In this document: piece after piece, positions 43,558-52,096 of the stretch
Layout of the letters: every line of letters starts with the position of its first letter
Numbering within the stretch: position 1 is the stretch's first letter
Assembly (NCBI GenBank): GCA_045614605.1
Contig: JAZLDH010000011.1
Span: 1-55,382, forward strand
Direction: 5' to 3'
Source of the DNA: Onthomorpha sp937906975
GTDB lineage: Bacteria; Bacteroidota; Bacteroidia; Bacteroidales; P3
DNA: 55,382 nt
Program-made: the position numbers and the translations under genes
The notes under the pieces: generated by a model
Seen by the model: the letters and a program-made list of their open reading frames with translations, nothing else
Told to the model about the DNA's origin: nothing
Database searches by the model: none

Positions 43558-44955
43558 TTAAAAATAATATGTTAAACCAAAGAGAGTTTCTCTGTAAGTT
43601 ATCTTTACATCTTTATTATGTCGGTCAATAAATCCGAATTTATTGCTCATGTTAAATCCAACCTTGCCAAAAATAAATTTAGACCCACAAACAAAACCAA
43701 TATCGTGTGGATTAAACTCTCCTTGTTGTAAATCTACCTCGTTTAATTGTGCTTTAAAGATATAATCGTAAGCAAGCCCAATATTAACTCCTATTCCTAC
43801 ATCTGTACCAAAGTAACCTAAATTCCAAGTCAAAGGAACGGATAGTTTCATTGCTTGAAATTTTCCTTCGACTTGCTTACTTTGTTCCATATTTGCAAGA
43901 ACGCCTAATTCTAAACCTTGCCAAGGGTTTATATTGTAAAGGAACATAAAACCACTATTTAGAGTCCTTCCATTTTTTCCTGTAATGTTTCCGCTATGAT
44001 AGTATTGATTGCAACTACCTAATGCAAAACTCAAACCAAATTCAAACTTGCTTCTTTCATCTTTATGTTTGTCTGCTTTCTTTCCCGAAAAACCTAAATC
44101 TTTATAGTTGCTTGCATTTACGGTAAGATTGAAAACAAAATCGCAAATCTTATCCATTCCCTCGTAATCTATCAAATCAGCATCGTCTTCAGGCTTATGA
44201 TAAGGCGAATCGGTGCCTGTTGTCAATGTTATTGCAGGAATATCTTTTTTTGCAAAAGAAGAATAGTCCGAATCGGTAAAAACAGATTTCTCATACTTAG
44301 ATACCTTTATTTTTAAGTCGGTTTGCGTGCTTTCAAATATATCTTTCCAACCCTTAACCATAGCAACATTTGCAATTTCCAAAGCACCATCTTTATACCA
44401 GCCTACCATATCAAGGTTAATCATTAGCTTAATATCAGAAAGCTTATCAACAAACATAGGATTATGCGCAAAAGCTTTACTACCAACAAGACCTCTCTCT
44501 TCGGCATCAAACCAAATTAAAATAATATGACGATTTATTTTGTCTGAATTTGCATTTAGCAAACGGGCTAATTGCAAAAGCATAGCACTTCCCGATGCGT
44601 TATCGTCAGCTCCGTTATATACTTCATTATTTCTTATTCCTAAATGATCATAGTGAGCACCTATTACAATGTATTCAGGATTATACAAAGGCTTTTCTGC
44701 ACGTATTTCTGCAACTATGTTTTTCCCATCATTGAAATCAAATTCTTGAATATAATGACTAACATTTGCTTTCTCTAATTGCGAGCAAATATATTCCCTT
44801 GCAAGAGAGTTTCCAACGCTTCCAACCTCTCTTCCTTCCAAAGCATCAGAACTTAAAAAGTAAACATCTTTCTTTAAATTTTCTCTTTGTTGGCTTTGTG
44901 CAAAACCAAGATTTAAACTCAAAATTGCGAGTGTTAAGACAAAAAATCTTTTCAT
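43558..44955 (-). CDS. M28 aminopeptidase with C-terminal beta-barrel-like domain
   Basis: 465 aa. Signal peptide to about residue 19. M28 catalytic domain (20-280): IVIGAHYDHLG (zinc His 101), NGADDNASGSAML (bridging Asp 117), WFDAEERGLVGS (catalytic and zinc Glu), MINLDMVGW, and HKPEDDADLIDYEGM (last His). Residues about 300-465 are a different domain of alternating hydrophobic strands: FEFGLSFALGSCNQYY, LELGVLANMEQ, GIGVNIGLAYDYI, ending TYRETLFGLTYYF, which looks like an outer-membrane barrel with the terminal aromatic. Promoter TATCTTTG on the minus strand at 44979-44972. Confidence 0.87.
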   Translation of the reverse strand: MKRFFVLTLAILSLNLGFAQSQQRENLKKDVYFLSSDALEGREVGSVGNSLAREYICSQLEKANVSHYIQEFDFNDGKNIVAEIRAEKPLYNPEYIVIGAHYDHLGIRNNEVYNGADDNASGSAMLLQLARLLNANSDKINRHIILIWFDAEERGLVGSKAFAHNPMFVDKLSDIKLMINLDMVGWYKDGALEIANVAMVKGWKDIFESTQTDLKIKVSKYEKSVFTDSDYSSFAKKDIPAITLTTGTDSPYHKPEDDADLIDYEGMDKICDFVFNLTVNASNYKDLGFSGKKADKHKDERSKFEFGLSFALGSCNQYYHSGNITGKNGRTLNSGFMFLYNINPWQGLELGVLANMEQSKQVEGKFQAMKLSVPLTWNLGYFGTDVGIGVNIGLAYDYIFKAQLNEVDLQQGEFNPHDIGFVCGSKFIFGKVGFNMSNKFGFIDRHNKDVKITYRETLFGLTYYF

Positions 44956-44971
44956 TTTTTCATTTTTTTCG

Positions 44972-45000
44972 CAAAGATATGAAGAAATAACGTAATTTTG
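44972..45000. promoter_or_regulatory. Divergent -7 boxes, M28 peptidase and tyrS
   Basis: Minus strand TATCTTTG at 44979-44972, 16 bases before ATG 44955; plus strand TAATTTTG at 44993-45000, 30 bases before ATG 45031. Only 75 bases separate the two genes. Confidence 0.75.
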
Positions 45001-45030
45001 TAGATTGAATATGTTAAAATAAGAAAGAAA

Positions 45031-46311
45031 ATGAAAAACTTTGTAGAAGAATTACGTTGGAGAGGAATGATTCACGACATTATGCCGGGCACAGAAGAAC
45101 AATTCTTAAAACAAACTGCAACTGCATACGTAGGATTCGACCCAACAGCGGACAGTTTACATATAGGACATTTAGTAGGCATTATGATGCTTTCTCATCT
45201 TCAAAGAAGCGGACACAGACCTATCGTTTTGTTGGGTGGAGCTACAGGAATGATTGGAGACCCTTCGTTTAAAAGTCAAGAAAGAAAGCTCCTTACATTA
45301 GAAGAAATACAACATAATCAAGCTTGCATAAAGAAACAATTATCGCATTTTATGGATTTTGAAACTGAAGCTGAGAATAAGGCTTTGGTGCTTAACAATT
45401 ATGATTGGAATAGCAAGTGGAGTTTCTTGGATTTCATAAGAGACATCGGTAAACACATAACTGTAAACTATATGATGGCGAAAGACTGCGTGAAAAAACG
45501 TATTGAAACAGGTCTTTCTTTCACTGAGTTTTCTTATCAGTTGCTTCAAGCCTACGACTTTAAGTATTTGTATGAAAATTACGGCTGTAAACTTCAAATG
45601 GGTGGCTCTGATCAATGGGGAAACATTACTTGTGGAACTGAACTTATAAGAAGAACTCTTGGAGGCGAAGCTTTCGCAATGACATGTCCTTTGATTACAA
45701 AAGCAGATGGCACAAAATTTGGAAAAACTGAAAAAGGTAATGTGTGGTTAGACCCAGAAAAAACATCACCTTACGCTTTCTATCAATTCTGGCTTAATGT
45801 TTCTGATGAAGATGCAAAGAAATTCATTAGAATCTTCACATTCTTTACAAAAGATGAAATAGAGAATTTAGAAAAAGAACACGATGTTGCTCCAAATCTA
45901 AGAATGCTTCAAAAGGCTCTTGCAAAAGATATAACAACACGCGTTCACGGAGAAGAAGAATACAACAAGGCTGTTGAGGCTTCAGAAATTCTTTTCGGAA
46001 AAGGCACAACCGATACATTAAAGAAGTTAGATAGTGCAACATTCCTTAGTGTTTTTGAAGGCGTTCCTACATTTGAAGTTAGCAAAGAAGAGATTTTACA
46101 AGGAATAAACGTAGTTGATTTATTAGCAGAAAAGACTCAAATTCTTGCTTCAAAGGGAGAAGTTCGTAGAGCATTAAAAGAAAACTCACTTTCTATAAAT
46201 AAAGAAAAGATTAAGGAGGATTTCGTAACATCTTCTGAGAATTTATTAAACGAACAATACATTTTAGTTCAAAAAGGAAAGAAAAACTATTTCATAATAG
46301 TGGCTAAGTAA
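45031..46311 (+). CDS. tyrS: Tyrosyl-tRNA synthetase
   Basis: 426 aa. Class I synthetase: VGFDPTADSLHIGHLVG (HIGH), MMLSHLQRSGHRPIVLLGGATGMIGDPS, QLLQAYDFKYLYENYGCKLQMGGSDQWGN, the KMSKS-equivalent KADGTKFGKTEKG, and a C-terminal S4-like domain (from about 355) ending QYILVQKGKKNYFIIVA. KFGKT is the usual form in this TyrS subtype. Monocistronic, with a strong terminator at 46331. Confidence 0.98.
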   Translation: MKNFVEELRWRGMIHDIMPGTEEQFLKQTATAYVGFDPTADSLHIGHLVGIMMLSHLQRSGHRPIVLLGGATGMIGDPSFKSQERKLLTLEEIQHNQACIKKQLSHFMDFETEAENKALVLNNYDWNSKWSFLDFIRDIGKHITVNYMMAKDCVKKRIETGLSFTEFSYQLLQAYDFKYLYENYGCKLQMGGSDQWGNITCGTELIRRTLGGEAFAMTCPLITKADGTKFGKTEKGNVWLDPEKTSPYAFYQFWLNVSDEDAKKFIRIFTFFTKDEIENLEKEHDVAPNLRMLQKALAKDITTRVHGEEEYNKAVEASEILFGKGTTDTLKKLDSATFLSVFEGVPTFEVSKEEILQGINVVDLLAEKTQILASKGEVRRALKENSLSINKEKIKEDFVTSSENLLNEQYILVQKGKKNYFIIVAK

Positions 46312-46330
46312 AAAAAGCCTTAGCTTTATC

Positions 46331-46377
46331 AAAATAATCCTAAGAGAAAATATTTTTTTTCTTAGGATTATTTTTTT
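46331..46377 (+). terminator. tyrS terminator, 14-bp perfect stem
   Basis: Left arm 46331-46344 (AAAATAATCCTAAG), loop AGAAAATATTTTTTTT (46345-46360), right arm 46361-46374, then TTT. The same 16-base loop recurs exactly in the terminator at 55141-55198. Confidence 0.88.
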
Positions 46378-46396
46378 AAAGTAAAGAGAAAATTTG

Positions 46397-46404
46397 TACT
46401 TTTG
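46397..46404 (+). promoter_or_regulatory. -7 box of the TetR-activase operon
   Basis: TTTGTACTTTTGCAGA, 46 bases before ATG 46450. The preceding AGAGAAAATTTG is nearly identical to that at the 51338 promoter. Confidence 0.75.
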
Positions 46405-46449
46405 CAGAGTTATTTAATAGAGTTATTAAATAGGTTAAATAAATAGCGT

Positions 46450-47061
46450 ATGCAAAAGAATAATATGGAAGAACAAATTCTTTTAGTGGCAAAAGAATTA
46501 TTTATGCAAAATGGTTATGAGGGTGTTTCTACGACTCAGGTTGCAAAGGCTGTGGGTTGCAATCAAGCCTTAGTGCATTATTATTATCGTACAAAACAAA
46601 ATCTTTTTAAGATTATATGTCAGCAAGAAATACAAAAGATGTTAAAGATTCTTGCCGATATTCCACAAGAGGATATTTCGTTTGAAAATTTTATTGAAAA
46701 GATTATTGAAGTTCAAATTGGTTTTTTGAAAAACAATCCCGATGCTCCATTTTTTATAATTGGCGAATTAAGACACAATAGCGAGGTTTTGAAAATGATG
46801 AAGGAACTTTTTTCTGAATTTGGCAAAGAAATTGTTGGTAAGATTCGTATGTTTGTTCAAATGAAACAAAGTAAAGGAGAATTAAATGATGTTTCAGTAG
46901 AGGATTTGCTAATAGATGTTGTATCCTTAGACGTTATGTCGTTTGTAGGACAAATATTGTTTACACAAATCTTAGAAAAGGATTCTCAAACACAAGAAGT
47001 CTTTTTGGAAAGAAGAAAGACTCATATAAAGAAACTAATATTATCAAGCATAAAATCATAG
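46450..47061 (+). CDS. TetR/AcrR-family transcriptional regulator
   Basis: 203 aa. N-terminal helix-turn-helix: ILLVAKELFMQNGYEGVSTTQVAKAVGCNQALVHYYYRTKQNLFKII (about 8-55), the standard TetR DNA-binding domain. The C-terminal ligand domain is helical and not assignable. ATG 46450 or ATG 46465 (MEEQILL). It lies 7 bases upstream of the activase gene on the same strand, so it probably senses a ligand related to that enzyme and may control its own operon. No palindromic operator is evident by eye. Confidence 0.92.
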   Translation: MQKNNMEEQILLVAKELFMQNGYEGVSTTQVAKAVGCNQALVHYYYRTKQNLFKIICQQEIQKMLKILADIPQEDISFENFIEKIIEVQIGFLKNNPDAPFFIIGELRHNSEVLKMMKELFSEFGKEIVGKIRMFVQMKQSKGELNDVSVEDLLIDVVSLDVMSFVGQILFTQILEKDSQTQEVFLERRKTHIKKLILSSIKS

Positions 47062-47068
47062 AAAGATA

Positions 47069-50000
47069 ATGTATAGATTAGGAGTAGATATTGGTTCAAC
47101 AACAGCAAAAGCAGTACTTGTTGATGATAAAAAAGAAATTGTTTATTCTGAATATTTAAGACATAATGCTGATGTTAAGGGAACGCTTTTAACAATTCTT
47201 GAACGCATAAAAGAGAAAACCGATTCAAAGGCAGAAATTGAAATTATAATAACAGGCTCTGCTGGATTTGGAATTTCAGAACGTTTAAACGTACCATTTA
47301 TTCAAGAAGTCATTGCTGTGTCAAATTTTGTTAAGCATTTCTCAATGGATATTAACACTATAATTGACATAGGTGGAGAAGACTCAAAAATTATCTTCTT
47401 TTCAAAAACGTCTTCCTTACCTGTGATGAGAATGAATGGTAATTGTGCGGGAGGAACAGGGGCTTTCATCGACCAAATGGCGTTAATACTTGGGGTAGAT
47501 GTAGATGAACTTGACAGACTTGCACAAAACTCAAAACATATCTATCCTATTGCTTCACGATGTGGCGTTTTCTCAAAGACAGACGTGCAAAACCTTGTTG
47601 CAAGAGGGGTTTCAAAAGAAGATATTGCAGTTTCAATTTTCAATGCCATTGCATTGCAAGTTGTTTCTTCGCTTTCAAAAGGCATGCAGATAAATCCAAA
47701 AATTTTATTCTGTGGAGGACCATTGACTTATATTAAATCCCTAAGAGAAGCCTTTGCAAGAGTTTTAGAACTTGATGAAATGGATTTCATAAAACTTGAA
47801 AACTCTAATCTTATCCCAGCAATGGGTTGTGTTTTCACCGATGGCGAGCAAGGACTTGTGATAAAGATAGAAGATTTGATAGAAAAACTCTCAAATACTC
47901 AAACCACAACAAATAATATCAGTAATAGATTAGAGGTAATCTTTAAAGACGAGGAAGAATTACAAGAGTGGAGAAAAGAAAAAGCGAAAGGAGAGAAGGT
48001 TGGAGAGTTAAAAGATTTTAGAGGTGATTGTTTCCTTGGATTAGATTCGGGTTCTACAACAACAAAACTTGTTCTTACCGATAGCGAAAGCAACATAATA
48101 TTTTCTGATTACAGCAGAAATGGTGGTAATGCTTTGAAAGCAGTTGAAGAAGCAATAGAACGTATGATGCAAGCTTGCAAAGAAAATAATGCCTCTATAA
48201 ATATAGTTGCTGCTTGTTCGACAGGATATGGAGAAGAGTTGATTAAGACTGCTTTTTCTATGGAATGTTCGGTTGTGGAAACGATTGCTCACTATAAGGC
48301 TGCAAAAACTTTATGTCCAAACGTAGATTTCATTCTTGATATTGGCGGACAAGATATGAAAGCCTTGTTTATAGAAGATGGAGTTTTGAATAAAATAGAG
48401 TTAAACGAAGCTTGCTCTTCTGGTTGTGGTTCTTTCATAGAGAATTTCGCTAATTCGCTTTCTTATCCCGTAGCAGAATTTGCACAAATCGCTTGCTTGG
48501 CAAAAAATCCTTGCGACTTAGGAACACGTTGTACGGTTTTCATGAACTCAAAAGTTAAACAATCTCTTAGAGAAGGTGCAAGTGTGGCAGATATTTCGGC
48601 AGGATTGGCGTATTCCGTAGTAAAGAATTGTCTATACAAGGTTTTGAAACTTAATTCTCTTGATATTGGAAAAAATATTGTCGTACAAGGTGGAACAATG
48701 CGTAATGATAGTATTGTAAAAGCTTTGGAAAATATGGTGGGAGTAAAGGTTTATCGCAGTCAAACGCCAGAACTAATGGGTGCTTACGGCTGTGCTATTC
48801 ACGCAAAGGAGAAATACGATAATAATTCTTTGAAAACAACTTTCACAAATAAGGTTTCTGCTTTCACCTCAAAGGAATTGAATTGTAAAGGTTGCGAAAA
48901 TAAATGCCTTGTTACTAAATATACTTTTGAAAACAATAAAACATATCATTCAGGCAATAAATGCGAAAAAGTTTTCTCCTCAAAGGCTGAATCGGAAAAA
49001 GGAGATAATATCTATACTTATAAATTGGAAAGAGTATTTGAAAACAAAAAAATCTCCAATCCAAAATACCGATTAGGCGTTCCAAGGGTTTTGAATATGT
49101 TTGAGGATTTTCCTTTTTGGCAAGCTTTGTTTTATGAATTTGATATAGAACTTGTGCTTAGTGATTTATCGACTTACTCTAATTATGAGAAAGGTTTGAA
49201 ACAAGTAATGAGCGAAAACATTTGTTTTCCTGCCAAGTTGGTTCATTCACATATAGATAATCTTGTTGCGAAAGGGCTAAAACATATTTTCTTTCCATAC
49301 GTTGTTTTTGAGAAAAAGGAAAGCGAAAACGTAGCAAACTCATATAATTGTCCTATTGTTTCGTCTTATAGCGTTTTAATTAAGAGTCAATTATCTGTTT
49401 ACGACAATACTGATATTAAAATAGACAATCCTGTTTTTACTTTTAAGAATAAAAATCTTCTTTTTAAGAATTGTGAAATTTATTTTAAGACTTTATCTAA
49501 CGAAGTTAAGACTTTTAAATACTCAAAAGCACAATTAAAAAAAGCATTTGAAAAGGCACTGCAAGCACAGCATCAATATGAAATTGATTTGCAAAACAAA
49601 GCAAAAGAATACTTTGAAAAAGCAAAGGCAAACAAGCAACCAATAATTTTATTGGCAGCAAGACCATATCATACTGACTCTTTAATTCAACACAAATTAA
49701 GTGATATTATTTCTTCTCTTGGAGCTTGTGTTATAAGTGATGATATTGTGAGAGTGGATAATGATTTTGATATGCAGGATACTTATATGCTTTCGCAATG
49801 GACTTATATGAATAGAATAGTTAAGGCTGCTAAATGGGTAACTACGCAAAATGATGAGGTGAATTATGCTCAGATTACTTCTTTTGGCTGTGGCCCTGAT
49901 GCCTTTCTTCTTGATGAAATAACACATCTTTTAAAACGTAACAACAAATCGTGCACTATAATAAAAGTTGATGATATAAATAATGTAGGCTCGATGCGTT

Positions 50001-51310
50001 TGAGAATAAGAAGCCTTTTGGAAAGTTTGAAACAAAAGACTGTAAATACTAAAACGGTGGAAGCATTTGTTGATACAAAGATATTCGATACAGAGGATAA
50101 GGAAAGAACAATTCTTGCGCCATTTTTCACTGATTATGCTTCGCCTTTGTTGCCAGAAGTCTTTGCATTGAGTGGTTATAAGTTAGAGGTGTTGCCTTTA
50201 AGCGACCAAAAGTCAGCGGATTTAGGCTTGCAGTATTCTAATAACGAAGTTTGCTATCCTGCAACTCTTATTGTAGGGGATATGATTAAGGCACTTTCTT
50301 CTGGGAAATATGATTTGAGTAAAACGGCTGTGGGAATTACTCAAACAGGTGGGCAATGTAGAGCATCAAATTATTATGCTGTTATACGCAAAGCACTTGT
50401 TGATGCAGGCTTTTCGCAAGTTCCTGTTATTTCTGCAACAATGTCAAGCGATGTTCATACAAATCAACCAGGGTTTAAGTTGGATTATAAATCTATAATA
50501 GTGATTGCTTTTGACGCAATGTTGTTTGGTGATTGCTTGTCAAAGATATATCATTCTACTGCGGTGAGAATAGAAAATCCAAACTTAGCTTTGGAATTGA
50601 AAAATCAATATTTAGAGAAAGCAAAGCCTATTGTGTTGAAGAAAGATAGGAAAGCCTTGATTGCTTTGCTTAAAGAAGCAGTAAAAGAGTTTAATTCATT
50701 ATTGCCAAGCGAATATATAGAAAGAAAAAAAGTGGGTATAGTTGGAGAAATCTTCTTGAAATTCCACCCATTTGCTAATCAAAATATAATTTCTTGGCTG
50801 ATGAGTCAAAAAATAGAGGTAATTCCGCCGACATTAACGCCATTTATGACTCAATTCTTCGTAAATAGAGATACGAAACTTGAAAATTATTTAGACACTT
50901 CAAGCATTCCAAATCCTATTATGAAGTTGATTTACAAGATTGTTAAATCGGAAATATCAAGATTTAACTCAATAATGTCGAAATTTAGATATTATTCTCC
51001 ATTGGAAGATATTTATGAATTGGCTGATGATGTTAAGAATGTAATTCCTTTGGTTGCACAATTCGGAGAGGGTTGGGCGTTGCCAGCTGAAATAGTTTCT
51101 CTTGCTAAAAACAAGGCTGACGGAGTTATTAGTTTACAACCTTTTGGCTGTATCGCAAATCACATAATAAGTAAAGGAGTTGAAAATAAAATAAAGCAAC
51201 TTTATCCTAATTTAAGCTTGCTTTCGTTAGATTTTGATTCGGGAGTAAGTGAGGTAAATGTAGTAAATCGTTTGATGTTGCTAAAAGATACAATTTCTAA
51301 AAAACATTAA
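47069..51310 (+). CDS. Giant 2-hydroxyacyl-CoA dehydratase activase-type protein
   Basis: 1413 aa. Two ASKHA ATPase (BcrAD/BadFG) units in tandem: the first from YRLGVDIGSTTAKAVLVDD with IIDIGGEDSKII, GNCAGGTGAFIDQM and ASRCGVFSKTDVQNLVARG; the second from about 322 (FLGLDSGSTTTKLVLTD, LDIGGQDMKALF, EACSSGCGSFIENF, GTRCTVFMNSKV). Then a cysteine segment near 610 (CKGCENKCLVTKY), a DUF2229 domain (YRLGVPRVLNMFEDFPFWQALF...ENICFPAKLVHSHI) and a C-terminal dehydratase-subunit-like part. The activase hands an electron to an Fe-S dehydratase. No dehydratase subunits are nearby. Confidence 0.9.
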   Translation: MYRLGVDIGSTTAKAVLVDDKKEIVYSEYLRHNADVKGTLLTILERIKEKTDSKAEIEIIITGSAGFGISERLNVPFIQEVIAVSNFVKHFSMDINTIIDIGGEDSKIIFFSKTSSLPVMRMNGNCAGGTGAFIDQMALILGVDVDELDRLAQNSKHIYPIASRCGVFSKTDVQNLVARGVSKEDIAVSIFNAIALQVVSSLSKGMQINPKILFCGGPLTYIKSLREAFARVLELDEMDFIKLENSNLIPAMGCVFTDGEQGLVIKIEDLIEKLSNTQTTTNNISNRLEVIFKDEEELQEWRKEKAKGEKVGELKDFRGDCFLGLDSGSTTTKLVLTDSESNIIFSDYSRNGGNALKAVEEAIERMMQACKENNASINIVAACSTGYGEELIKTAFSMECSVVETIAHYKAAKTLCPNVDFILDIGGQDMKALFIEDGVLNKIELNEACSSGCGSFIENFANSLSYPVAEFAQIACLAKNPCDLGTRCTVFMNSKVKQSLREGASVADISAGLAYSVVKNCLYKVLKLNSLDIGKNIVVQGGTMRNDSIVKALENMVGVKVYRSQTPELMGAYGCAIHAKEKYDNNSLKTTFTNKVSAFTSKELNCKGCENKCLVTKYTFENNKTYHSGNKCEKVFSSKAESEKGDNIYTYKLERVFENKKISNPKYRLGVPRVLNMFEDFPFWQALFYEFDIELVLSDLSTYSNYEKGLKQVMSENICFPAKLVHSHIDNLVAKGLKHIFFPYVVFEKKESENVANSYNCPIVSSYSVLIKSQLSVYDNTDIKIDNPVFTFKNKNLLFKNCEIYFKTLSNEVKTFKYSKAQLKKAFEKALQAQHQYEIDLQNKAKEYFEKAKANKQPIILLAARPYHTDSLIQHKLSDIISSLGACVISDDIVRVDNDFDMQDTYMLSQWTYMNRIVKAAKWVTTQNDEVNYAQITSFGCGPDAFLLDEITHLLKRNNKSCTIIKVDDINNVGSMRLRIRSLLESLKQKTVNTKTVEAFVDTKIFDTEDKERTILAPFFTDYASPLLPEVFALSGYKLEVLPLSDQKSADLGLQYSNNEVCYPATLIVGDMIKALSSGKYDLSKTAVGITQTGGQCRASNYYAVIRKALVDAGFSQVPVISATMSSDVHTNQPGFKLDYKSIIVIAFDAMLFGDCLSKIYHSTAVRIENPNLALELKNQYLEKAKPIVLKKDRKALIALLKEAVKEFNSLLPSEYIERKKVGIVGEIFLKFHPFANQNIISWLMSQKIEVIPPTLTPFMTQFFVNRDTKLENYLDTSSIPNPIMKLIYKIVKSEISRFNSIMSKFRYYSPLEDIYELADDVKNVIPLVAQFGEGWALPAEIVSLAKNKADGVISLQPFGCIANHIISKGVENKIKQLYPNLSLLSLDFDSGVSEVNVVNRLMLLKDTISKKH

Positions 51311-51337
51311 AAAATATTATTTCTAAGAGAAAATTTG

Positions 51338-51345
51338 TATTTTTG
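51338..51345 (+). promoter_or_regulatory. -7 box of the 51380 gene
   Basis: TTTGTATTTTTGCAGA, 34 bases before ATG 51380. Confidence 0.75.
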
Positions 51346-51379
51346 CAGATTAGAATTGAAATTTTAAAAATTAGTAAGT

Positions 51380-52075
51380 ATGAAAAAACACATTTTTTTG
51401 TTCGCACTTTTAGTTAGTGCATTCACATTTAGTTTGCAAGCTCAACAAGGTAAATGGGCTGGAACAATCAAATATCAATTAACTTGGACTGGCGATGTTC
51501 CTCAAGGAATACCTTCAGAATATGAAGTTAAAGTATTTGAAGAAAAAACCAAATACATGGATATGACAATGGGTGCTGTGGTTATAACTGACGCTCAAAA
51601 GAAAAATGTAACTCTTATGTTTGATTTTTCTCAAATTCCATTGGAAGAAGTTGGTGGAAAATGGTATATAAGAGAAAAAATGCCAGATTCAACTTTTACT
51701 GCTGTAACTTACAACTTCACAGGTAAGACAAAAGAAATGGCAGGAAAGACTGCTCACGAAGTTACTGCAACTTACAAAAACGCAGAAGGCGTTGAAGAAA
51801 CTGAAACTTTCTGGGCTTGTAAGGATTTAGGTCCTTCTCTTGAAATGACAAACTATCCAGGCCTACAAGCAATGCCTTTTGAATACACTGTTCAATATGC
51901 AGAAACTCTTTCTTGCACATTCACTGCTGTTGAAGTGATTGAAGGAAAGGTTAAAAAGACTGACCTATTGTTAGAAACAGGATATGAAGAATTAACTATG
52001 GAAGAATTCCAAGAAAAGATACAAATTCTTCAAGAAGCAATGGGTGGCGGAGCAGGAGCAGAAGAAGACTTTTAA
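51380..52075 (+). CDS. Secreted DUF4412/GLPGLI-like protein
   Basis: 231 aa. Signal peptide MKKHIFLFALLVSAFTFSLQAQ. The mature part is beta-rich: GTIKYQLTWTGDVPQGIPSEYEVKVFEEKTKYMDMTMGAVVI, then TGKTKEMAGKTAHEVTATYK and the stretch ALNYPGLQ-type (MTNYPGLQAMPFEYTV), which recalls the GxPL core of DUF4412/GLPGLI proteins. The C-terminal end is helical, Gly-rich and acidic (GGGAGAEEDF). Periplasmic or surface; role unknown. ftsK starts 21 bases later. Confidence 0.6.
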   Translation: MKKHIFLFALLVSAFTFSLQAQQGKWAGTIKYQLTWTGDVPQGIPSEYEVKVFEEKTKYMDMTMGAVVITDAQKKNVTLMFDFSQIPLEEVGGKWYIREKMPDSTFTAVTYNFTGKTKEMAGKTAHEVTATYKNAEGVEETETFWACKDLGPSLEMTNYPGLQAMPFEYTVQYAETLSCTFTAVEVIEGKVKKTDLLLETGYEELTMEEFQEKIQILQEAMGGGAGAEEDF

Positions 52076-52096
52076 TAAATAAGGCTTAAAAAGATA

